NCBI GenBank assembly: GCA_938004375.1
Contig: CALKWH010000313.1
Span: 1-5,731 of the forward strand
Direction: 5' to 3'
From: an uncultured Pseudomonadota bacterium
GTDB lineage: Bacteria; Myxococcota_A; Polyangia; HGW-17
DNA length: 5,731 nucleotides
The notes under the pieces were generated by a model. It was not told the DNA's origin, made no database searches, and saw nothing but the letters and a program-made list of their open reading frames with translations. Both the position numbers and the translations under genes were made by a program. Positions 1-4,527 of the stretch are shown here, one piece after another. Each line of letters opens with the position of its first letter. Position 1 is the first letter of the stretch.

Positions 1-2
1 GC

Positions 3-53
3 CTGCATCGCATCGGTGGCCTCCTCTGGGGCCTCATGAAGTCGCTGCAGTGA
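3..53 (+). CDS. C-terminal end of an unidentified protein (partial, 5' end outside window)
   Basis: Frame 3 is open from the window edge to a TGA at 51-53 and reads LHRIGGLLWGLMKSLQ. Fourteen of the 16 codons end in G or C, which matches the coding regions elsewhere in the window. The other two plus frames give unlikely peptides. The piece is too short to assign a function, although its hydrophobic composition would suit a membrane or amphipathic tail. The stop codon lies inside the 12-bp direct repeat (44-55) that borders the element to the right. Insertion of that element would therefore leave the protein unchanged. That this is a real gene end is inference from codon use and frame. Confidence 0.42.
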   Translation: MHRIGGLLWGLMKSLQ

Positions 54-55
54 GC
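44..55. repeat. Left direct repeat, candidate target-site duplication
   Basis: GCTGCAGTGAGC here is identical to 777-788 in the same orientation. The two copies abut the outer ends of the inverted repeats at 56-85 and 747-776. Because GC precedes ATGCG on the left and follows CGCAT on the right, the boundary is ambiguous. The data fit either a 12-bp duplication with 30-bp inverted repeats or an 8-bp duplication (TGCAGTGA) with 32-bp inverted repeats. Confidence 0.65.
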
Positions 56-85
56 ATGCGTGACCACTTAAGGGTTTGGTGGCGA
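56..85 (+). repeat. Left terminal inverted repeat
   Basis: The 30 bases starting ATGCGTGACCACTTAAGG match the reverse complement of 747-776 at 26 positions. Mismatches fall at offsets 9, 11, 20 and 24. Similarity stops abruptly after GGCGA at 85, giving a sharp inner edge. Confidence 0.65.
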
Positions 86-139
86 GGTCGGCGATAACTT
101 GATATTTCAAACTGCGCCAACTCCGAAAACCATCTGGAC

Positions 140-172
<33 letters not shown>

Positions 173-238
173 CGGAAGAGGGCGCAACACCTGCTCGCTT
201 TGTCAGATAATGGTCGGAGGCGATTTCTGGCCGTATCG

Positions 239-246
239 AAGGAGAG
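239..246 (+). promoter_or_regulatory. Ribosome binding site for the four-helix-bundle gene
   Basis: AAGGAGAG lies with its GGAG core eight bases before the ATG at 253, which fixes the start. A GATAAT at 206-211 could be a -10 box, but no convincing -35 partner precedes it. Confidence 0.75.
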
Positions 247-252
247 AGCAGC

Positions 253-615
253 ATGACTCTTGGACATGAGCAACTCGACGTCTATACCCTTTCCCTTGTC
301 TACGTCGACTGGGTTTACGGTATGGTGACCCGATTGCATGGCATCCACCGACCTGCGAGGGATCAATGGCTTCGGGCCAGTCAGTCGATCCCGTTGAACA
401 TCGCGGAAGGGAATGGCAAGGCTTCCAATTGCGATCGAAGGCGATACTTTGAAATTGCTCGCGGTTCAGTCCTGGAATGTGCAGCCATCCAGGATGTCCT
501 GGTGGTCGGCCGGGTACTTCACGAATCGGAAAGTCAGGAACGAAAAAATATGCTGGACCGCATGGCGGTCATGTTGAGTCGGTTGGGAGGAAGAGGATAC
601 GACATGGATGAATGA
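253..615 (+). CDS. Four helix bundle protein (23S rRNA intervening-sequence protein family)
   Basis: A 120-aa protein of about the usual family length. The diagnostic segment is SIPLNIAEGNGK (residues 45-56), matching the family's NIAEGxG signature. It is followed by a basic and aromatic helix, RRRYFEIARGSVLE (62-75), and two further helices. The family is known from proteins encoded in intervening sequences of bacterial 23S rRNA genes, and the fold is shared with the Avd accessory protein of diversity-generating retroelements. Members form pentameric barrels and are thought to bind nucleic acid, but their cellular role is unsettled. There is no signal peptide or membrane segment. The start has a strong ribosome binding site. 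The gene stands alone, enclosed by complementary hexamer arrays and terminal inverted repeats, and is not within an rRNA gene. Family assignment is confident; a role in moving or protecting the surrounding element is inference. Confidence 0.93.
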   Translation: MTLGHEQLDVYTLSLVYVDWVYGMVTRLHGIHRPARDQWLRASQSIPLNIAEGNGKASNCDRRRYFEIARGSVLECAAIQDVLVVGRVLHESESQERKNMLDRMAVMLSRLGGRGYDMDE

Positions 616-630
616 TCCAGGGTCACCGTA

Positions 631-689
631 TCGAAATCGAAATCGAAATCGAAATCGAAATCGAAATCGAAATCGAAATCGAAATCGAA
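631..689 (+). repeat. GAAATC/TCGAAA hexamer tandem array (right arm)
   Basis: Nine perfect TCGAAA units (631-684) plus a partial unit begin 16 bases after the stop codon. This array is the reverse complement of the shorter array at 141-172 and almost twice as long. Perfect identity of the units suggests recent expansion by slippage, so copy number may vary between strains. The array runs directly into the terminator hairpin at 690. Confidence 0.95.
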
Positions 690-718
690 TATTCCACCTC
701 TCATGGAATACTTTTTTT
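690..718 (+). terminator. Rho-independent terminator downstream of the four-helix-bundle gene
   Basis: TATTCCA (690-696) and TGGAATA (704-710) form a perfect 7-bp stem with a 7-base loop, followed by C and seven Ts (712-718). The stem is A/T-rich and so only moderately stable, but the geometry and U-tract are classic. It lies inside the right inverted repeat, so the unit carries its own terminator. Confidence 0.78.
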
Positions 719-746
719 AATACCCTGATAGCCCGTTAACAGAAAT

Positions 747-776
747 TCGCCATCAACCCCTTAAGCGATCACGCAT
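747..776 (-). repeat. Right terminal inverted repeat
   Basis: This is the inverted partner of 56-85. Its outer part, CCTTAAGCGATCACGC (759-774), is exactly repeated at 4492-4507, so the motif is not unique to this unit. Confidence 0.65.
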
Positions 777-788
777 GCTGCAGTGAGC
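777..788. repeat. Right direct repeat, candidate target-site duplication
   Basis: GCTGCAGTGAGC is identical to 44-55. It sits between the right inverted repeat and the minus-strand stop codon at 795-797. Confidence 0.65.
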
Positions 789-794
789 GGAGCT

Positions 795-914
795 TCAGTC
801 CGGCGCACCTGCACCCAGCAGCAACTGGGTGCGCACGTCGTCGTTCCAACCGGCGCGTCGGACCTTGCTCGGATTGCTCTTTCCCGTCTGGTTCCGCCGG
901 CAGATATTCAGCAC
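795..914 (-). pseudogene. Short C-terminal reading frame, possible gene remnant
   Basis: A minus-strand frame reads from GTG at 914-912 to TGA at 797-795, 39 residues, including ICRRNQTGKSNPSKVRRAGW and ending LLLGAGAPD. About four fifths of its codons end in G or C, as expected of coding sequence here. An in-frame TGA at 923-921 closes it upstream, exactly where the dyad array begins, and no ribosome binding site is clear. The best reading is the 3' end of a gene whose remainder was replaced or interrupted by the array. A tiny intact gene or chance frame remains possible. I do not recognise the family. Its stop would face the plus-strand stop at 51-53 if the 56-776 unit were absent. Confidence 0.33.
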
Positions 915-923
915 CAGCTCTCA

Positions 924-1243
924 CTTTTCCCCGCGTGTTTTCGAACGGAAAACCCGCCGGGACGCATTTTCCACGGAGTTTGGCCGTGGAAGACCCTTCG
1001 CGAGCGCGTCGGGGCGGCATTTCGCGACTGAAAACGCGCCGGCAAACCCTTTGCGAGCGTGTTTCCCTTGGAAAAGGCGTCGCCATTGCATTTCCGCGAC
1101 CGAGTGAGAATCGAAAAGCCGCCGGCAGAGGTCTCCTGGTGCGTTTTCCCGATTCAAACGCCCCATCCAATCGCGGGAGACCGCTTTTCACGGAAGAAAA
1201 CGACCGGGAAAGATCGTCGGGGAGGGTTTTCCACCTGGAAACC
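924..1243. repeat. Array of about eight diverged TTTTCC/GGAAAA dyads
   Basis: No convincing gene lies in this stretch; open frames occur on both strands with implausible composition. Instead there is a series of small inverted repeats: GTTTTC/GAAAAC (937-953), TTCCACGG/CCGTGGAA (969-991), TTTC/GAAA (1020-1033), TTTCC/GGAAA (1062-1074), a weak one at 1091-1117, GCGTTT/AAACGC (1141-1161), TTTTC/GAAAA (1185-1200) and GGTTTTCC/GGAAACC (1225-1243). Centres are 35-47 bp apart. Spacers often begin with a C/G block such as CGCGCCGG or CCGCCGG. A 17-bp segment beginning ACCCTT recurs (993-1009 and 1046-1062, 15 of 17 identical). The spacing and shared motif suggest an old tandem array; function is unknown. 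The last dyad follows the stop codon at 1251 and could help end transcription of that gene. Confidence 0.55.
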
Positions 1244-1250
1244 GGTGCGT

Positions 1251-1943
1251 CTAGGCCTCGGGGGCCGGTTCCGGCGTAGGGGAGGTGGGACCGTACTTGC
1301 GCGTCAGGCTGGTGAACGGCTCCAGGACGTAGGTGCGGGTCGCGTCGGCCGGGCGGCCCTCGACGATGAGGAGCGTGGAGCGCAGGGCGCGCTCGAAGTC
1401 CGGCGAGACCTTGGCCAGGATCTCGGGCTTCTCGGCGAGCTGCGCGCCGCGACCGACGACCTTCTCCTCGAAGAACGTCTGGGACGCCTGCAACTGGTCG
1501 ATGAACGCCCGCGCCCGGCACTGCTCGATCTCGGCTGACATCTCTTTGTATTTATTTAAGATTTCATTGGTTTTCAGGGACTGCGAGGCGTACGAGTCGT
1601 GGATCCAGCCCAGGCCGTCGCCTCCGAGGATCTGGAACAAGTTCGAGGCGGCCGCCCAAGCGTCGCGGTGGACCTCGGAGAGCAGGAGGGCCTTGAAATA
1701 ATGATAGATGGCGCGGGTGGCGAGGTCCCTGCGCGTCTCGGCGAGCTGCACGTCCCCGGTGGCCAGGCGCGTGTCGAGGCCGCCGTAGCCTTCGGCCATC
1801 CGGTCGGTCTGCTGCTCCAAATCATTGGCCAGGTGCATCATCACGGGGTCGTCCGGCCACTTCTCCTTCATGCGACGGACCACGTCCTTGGCGGCCCACA
1901 CCTTGTCACGACGGGAATAATACGACGGTTTGATCTTGGACAT
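1251..1943 (-). CDS. Hypothetical protein, mainly helical, cytoplasmic
   Basis: A 230-aa protein from ATG at 1943 to TAG at 1251. The start is forced, since an in-frame TGA lies at 1955-1953, only three codons upstream. No good ribosome binding site precedes it; the nearest AAGGAG is more than 20 bases away in a hairpin loop. The protein is rich in charged and helix-favouring residues, with no signal peptide, membrane segment or recognised catalytic motif. It has a basic N-terminus (SKIKPSYYSRRDKVW), a central stretch including IYHYFKALLLSEVHRDAW, and a Pro/Glu tail (PTSPTPEPAPEA). I do not recognise the family. Third-position G/C preference supports coding, apart from an A/T-rich patch at 1540-1577. 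It is divergent from the lipoprotein gene, with 327 bp between them, and is followed by the dyad array. Confidence 0.8.
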   Translation of the reverse strand: MSKIKPSYYSRRDKVWAAKDVVRRMKEKWPDDPVMMHLANDLEQQTDRMAEGYGGLDTRLATGDVQLAETRRDLATRAIYHYFKALLLSEVHRDAWAAASNLFQILGGDGLGWIHDSYASQSLKTNEILNKYKEMSAEIEQCRARAFIDQLQASQTFFEEKVVGRGAQLAEKPEILAKVSPDFERALRSTLLIVEGRPADATRTYVLEPFTSLTRKYGPTSPTPEPAPEA

Positions 1944-1959
1944 GGGGACAGTTCACTTT

Positions 1960-1981
1960 CTTCGGCGCTCCTTCGCCGAGG
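1960..1981 (-). other. Hairpin with an AAGGAG loop upstream of the hypothetical gene
   Basis: Bases 1960-1967 pair with 1974-1981 (8 bp including one G-T pair) around a six-base loop. In the minus-strand transcript the loop reads AAGGAG, a perfect anti-anti-SD match held in a hairpin. It is too far (about 24 bases) from the ATG at 1943 for ordinary initiation. It may be part of a dispersed palindromic repeat or a leader structure. Confidence 0.4.
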
Positions 1982-2070
1982 TTGCAGTTGCTCATCCGTC
2001 CTGGATTTCCCGTCGTCCGGTGATGTTCATCACTTGAGCCGCGGGTCCGACCATCGTGTCGTTGAATTTT

Positions 2071-2099
2071 CCGATAATTAATCTTCCAGCCGTTGTCAA
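2071..2099 (-). promoter_or_regulatory. Candidate sigma70-type promoter for the hypothetical gene
   Basis: On the minus strand TTGACA (2099-2094) is followed after exactly 17 bases by TATCGG (2076-2071). The -35 box is perfect, but the -10 box matches at only three of six positions. Its location and direction suit the gene starting at 1943, leaving a leader of roughly 120 bases. Confidence 0.3.
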
Positions 2100-2151
2100 G
2101 CAGGATTTTCCAATTTCTGCGGAGGCTCGATACCTGAACGAAAAATGCTCG

Positions 2152-2164
2152 GAGATCGGATCTC
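2152..2164. promoter_or_regulatory. Short dyad GAGATC-G-GATCTC, possible operator
   Basis: Two perfect 6-bp half-sites are separated by one base. It lies between the two divergent promoter candidates, about 48 bp upstream of the plus-strand -35 box, a position compatible with a regulator site. No regulator is encoded nearby, and a 6-bp dyad can arise by chance. Confidence 0.2.
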
Positions 2165-2211
2165 ACCGGAAACCCCTAGAAATTCGCCGGGATTTTCAGT
2201 GTATCTTCTTC

Positions 2212-2240
2212 TTGACATTAACCATTGTTTGTTTTCCACT
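2212..2240 (+). promoter_or_regulatory. Candidate promoter for the lipoprotein gene
   Basis: A perfect TTGACA (2212-2217) lies 59 bp before the ATG at 2271. At 17-base spacing the -10 position is TCCACT (three of six matches); ACTAAT at 2238-2243 is better but 20 bases away. The -35 box and placement are suggestive, while the -10 box is weak. Confidence 0.33.
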
Positions 2241-2256
2241 AATGCCGGTAAAGCTA

Positions 2257-2264
2257 GAAGGGAG
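2257..2264 (+). promoter_or_regulatory. Ribosome binding site that selects the ATG at 2271
   Basis: GAAGGGAG ends six bases before ATG 2271. The frame is open upstream to an ATG at 2145, but that start lacks a comparable site and would bury the lipoprotein signal peptide 42 residues inside the protein. Confidence 0.7.
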
Positions 2265-2270
2265 TCCGAC

Positions 2271-4454
2271 ATGCATCCGTCCATATCCAAGAGGGGACAA
2301 TTCCTGGCGACCATTTCACTGGTCCTGATCAGTTCTTTTTCAGCCTGTGACGCGAAGGTGAAGAACGTGGACTCCTGCGGGGACGGGGTGCTGGATCCCG
2401 GGGAGGAATGCGACGGGGATCAGTTGTCCGCCCTCGATTGCGCGGCTCTGGGCTATCACGAACAGGTTGGCGTCTTGACGTGCCGGGGCGATTGCATGTT
2501 TGACTTGAGCGTATGCACGGGCGGACGCTGCGGCGACGGCGCCATCCAACGGTCCTACGAGGATTGCGAGCAGGAGAACCTCGGGGGCGCCACATGCGAG
2601 AGTGAGGGACTCGGCGGGGGATCGCTCGCCTGCGCGTCGGATTGCAACTTCGATACCACGGGATGCGAGGCGTTCGCCGTCTGTGGGGACGGGATCATCA
2701 GCACACCCCACGAGGAGTGCGATGGGGATGATCTGGCCGGTGCGAGCTGCGTCACCCTGGGGTATCATGCCGGTGAACTGACCTGCACCACCGACGACTG
2801 CCGGTTCGATCGGGAGCCATGTGAGGCCCATGGGCGCTGCGGTGACGGTATCATTCAGACCATGTATGCCGAGGTCTGTGACGGCGCCGCGATGGCGGGG
2901 CAGGACTGCGGCACCCTCGGATATTACGGGGGCACGCTGCTGTGCGCGGACGACTGCGCGCACGATCTGAGCGGCTGCGAACCCCACGGGCGTTGCGGCG
3001 ACGGCGTCATCCAGGAGGCCCACGAGGCGTGCGACGGAAGCACGTTCCCCGCGGGCGTGACCTGCCAGAACGAAGGGTACCATCCCGGCGTGCTGTCCTG
3101 CGACGCGTGCGAACTGGACCTCTCCGGCTGCGACGGGGCCTGCGGAGACGGCGTGTTGCAGGAGGCCTTCGAGTCCTGTGATGGGATGGAATTGGGGACC
3201 TCCGTTTGTCGTGATCTCCAACTTTTTTTCGGGAGCCCGGTCTGCGGCGCGGCCTGCACGCCGGAGGCAGGCACCTGCACGGACGCCTACACGTGGGGCG
3301 CCGGCGCGGGAACGGCCAGCCTCGCCTACGGCGTCGCGACGGACACGACGGGGAACGTCCTGGTCACTGGCACCACCAACGGCAGTCTGGACGGCCAGTC
3401 TCACGTGGGAGGGAAGGATATCTTTCTGACCAAGTTCGGGGCTGACGGGACCAGACTCTGGACCCGCCAGTACGGGACCCCCGGGGATGAACGCGTTTAC
3501 GCGGTGGCCGTGGACGCTGCAGGAAACATCTTCTTGACCGGCAGCACCTACGGTGCGCTCGACGGTCAGGCCAATGCCGGGGATTGGGACATCTTCCTGT
3601 CCAAGTTCGACGCCGCGGGCAACCGGCTGTGGACGAAGTTGTGGGGCACCGGTGGTTCCAATGCGGACAACGGGGAGGATGTTGCCGTGGATGCCGCGGG
3701 AAACATCTACGTGACCGGCAGCACGGCCGGCGCTCTCGACGGGCAAACCTTTCAGGGCGGTCACGACATCTTCCTGTCCAAGTTCGACACCTCGGGGACC
3801 CGGTTATGGACTCGTCAATGGGGCACCGCGGGACAGGACATGGGGACCGGCCTGACCGTGGGCTCGACCGGAGACGTGTTCATCGCCGGCCACACCTTCG
3901 GTGCGCTCAACGGTCAGACCCACGCCGGGGAGTATGATGCGTTCCTCATGAGGGTCACCAACGTCGGCGTCCACGTCTGGACCCGTCAGTGGGGAACCGG
4001 CGCTGCCGACTTCCCCGGCGCGGCGGCCGTGGACGCGGCGGGAAATCTCTTTGTGATCGGAAACACCCGAGGTGCCCTCGACGGACAAACACTCATCGGT
4101 CAGGTCGACATCTTCCTGACCAAGTTCGACGCTTCGGGGACCCGGCTGTGGACCCGACAATGGGGAACGGCCTTCGAGGATTGGGGAGACGGCGTCGCTG
4201 TCTCGAGCGCGGGAGACGTGTACGTTTCCGGATATACCCAGGGGTCCCTGGAGGGCCAATCTCACAACGGACTGGGGGACGCGTTCCTGACCCGACTCGA
4301 CGCCTCGGGGACCCGTCTGTGGACCCGACAATGGGGAACGGCCTTTGAGGATGAAGGAAACGGGGTCGCCCTCGACGCCGCCGGCCACGCCTTCGTCGCG
4401 GGGCTCTGGGGCTTCTCCGGCGGCTCTGACGCCTTCCTGAAGTACTTTCATTGA
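2271..4454 (+). CDS. Lipoprotein with six Cys6 (myxococcal disulfide-type) repeats and a seven-blade SBBP beta-propeller
   Basis: A 727-aa protein. Residues 1-25 form a lipoprotein signal: basic start, hydrophobic FLATISLVLI, then SFSA before Cys26; Asp27 follows. Six repeats of 49-52 residues start at CGDG motifs (Cys36, 87, 138, 190, 242, 291), and each has six cysteines, presumably three disulfides, which implies export. They resemble the myxococcal cysteine-rich/DUF4215-type repeats. Residues 342-727 are SBBP-type blades of 57-59 residues with a shared VDAAGN...TG.T.GALDGQ core and a LWTRQWGT boundary. Boundaries fall near 342, 401, 458, 517, 574, 631 and 688; the last blade is short (40 residues). 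Such propellers usually serve surface binding or adhesion, and no catalytic motif is seen. The gene is monocistronic, divergent from the hypothetical gene and convergent with the kinase. The ligand is unknown. Confidence 0.93.
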   Translation: MHPSISKRGQFLATISLVLISSFSACDAKVKNVDSCGDGVLDPGEECDGDQLSALDCAALGYHEQVGVLTCRGDCMFDLSVCTGGRCGDGAIQRSYEDCEQENLGGATCESEGLGGGSLACASDCNFDTTGCEAFAVCGDGIISTPHEECDGDDLAGASCVTLGYHAGELTCTTDDCRFDREPCEAHGRCGDGIIQTMYAEVCDGAAMAGQDCGTLGYYGGTLLCADDCAHDLSGCEPHGRCGDGVIQEAHEACDGSTFPAGVTCQNEGYHPGVLSCDACELDLSGCDGACGDGVLQEAFESCDGMELGTSVCRDLQLFFGSPVCGAACTPEAGTCTDAYTWGAGAGTASLAYGVATDTTGNVLVTGTTNGSLDGQSHVGGKDIFLTKFGADGTRLWTRQYGTPGDERVYAVAVDAAGNIFLTGSTYGALDGQANAGDWDIFLSKFDAAGNRLWTKLWGTGGSNADNGEDVAVDAAGNIYVTGSTAGALDGQTFQGGHDIFLSKFDTSGTRLWTRQWGTAGQDMGTGLTVGSTGDVFIAGHTFGALNGQTHAGEYDAFLMRVTNVGVHVWTRQWGTGAADFPGAAAVDAAGNLFVIGNTRGALDGQTLIGQVDIFLTKFDASGTRLWTRQWGTAFEDWGDGVAVSSAGDVYVSGYTQGSLEGQSHNGLGDAFLTRLDASGTRLWTRQWGTAFEDEGNGVALDAAGHAFVAGLWGFSGGSDAFLKYFH
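4146..4345 (+). repeat. Near-identical adjacent propeller-blade repeats in the DNA
   Basis: A 29-base stretch is identical at 4146-4174 and 4317-4345, offset by 171 bases, exactly 57 codons or one blade. Flanking sequence remains similar on both sides (FLTKFDASGTRLW against FLTRLDASGTRLW). This points to recent blade duplication or gene conversion, and makes in-frame gain or loss of a blade plausible. Confidence 0.85.
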
Positions 4455-4458
4455 TTCC

Positions 4459-4471
4459 GCCCGAAACGGGC
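4459..4471. terminator. Small G/C hairpin after the lipoprotein stop codon
   Basis: GCCCG (4459-4463) pairs with CGGGC (4467-4471) around AAA, starting five bases after the TGA. There is no T-tract on the plus strand, so it is at best a weak or factor-dependent terminator. Its place between two convergent genes is the main support. Confidence 0.35.
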
Positions 4472-4491
4472 AGTACGGGAAAAGTGCCGAT

Positions 4492-4509
4492 CCTTAAGCG
4501 ATCACGCGT
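4492..4509 (+). repeat. Solitary third copy of the element's terminal motif
   Basis: CCTTAAGCGATCACGC at 4492-4507 is identical to 759-774, the outer part of the right inverted repeat. Over 18 bases, 17 match. No inverted partner lies next to it. Downstream it reads GTGAGC directly, where the other copy has ATGCTGCA in between. It contains the 10-bp palindrome TCACGCGTGA (4502-4511). It lies between the convergent ends of the lipoprotein and kinase genes. Confidence 0.75.
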
Positions 4510-4527
4510 GAGCACCGGTCGGAAGTT

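Larger units (their letters stand above)
1944..2270. other. Divergent intergenic region between the hypothetical gene and the lipoprotein gene
   Basis: This 327-bp spacer has no credible gene, although several short frames cross it. It holds a hairpin at 1960-1981, a minus-direction promoter candidate at 2071-2099, a small dyad at 2152-2164, a plus-direction promoter candidate at 2212-2240 and the lipoprotein ribosome binding site. Its middle and right parts are more A/T-rich than the flanking genes, as expected for a promoter region. Confidence 0.6.

Noticed and set aside
253..615. Avd protein of a diversity-generating retroelement
   Set aside because: The fold family is related, but no reverse transcriptase and no template/variable repeat pair is visible in the window.
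631..689. Hexamer array as a CRISPR
   Set aside because: The units are contiguous 6-bp repeats with no spacers, and no cas genes are present.
769..1521. 250-codon minus-strand open frame across the dyad array and into the hypothetical gene
   Set aside because: It overlaps the better-supported gene at 1251-1943 in another frame, has Arg/Pro-rich low-information composition, and its array part is explained by G/C-rich repeats lacking stops in several frames.
741..2187. AGAAATTCGCC shared by 741-751 and about 2178-2188
   Set aside because: Eleven-base matches are expected by chance a few times in a window this size, and the flanks do not match.
2145..2270. Upstream ATG start for the lipoprotein
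   Set aside because: It would add 42 residues before a clear lipoprotein signal and has no good ribosome binding site, whereas ATG 2271 has GAAGGGAG at correct spacing.
2340..3764. 474-codon antisense frame under the lipoprotein gene
   Set aside because: The sense frame has six regular cysteine repeats and propeller blades; the antisense frame is a by-product of G/C-rich third positions.
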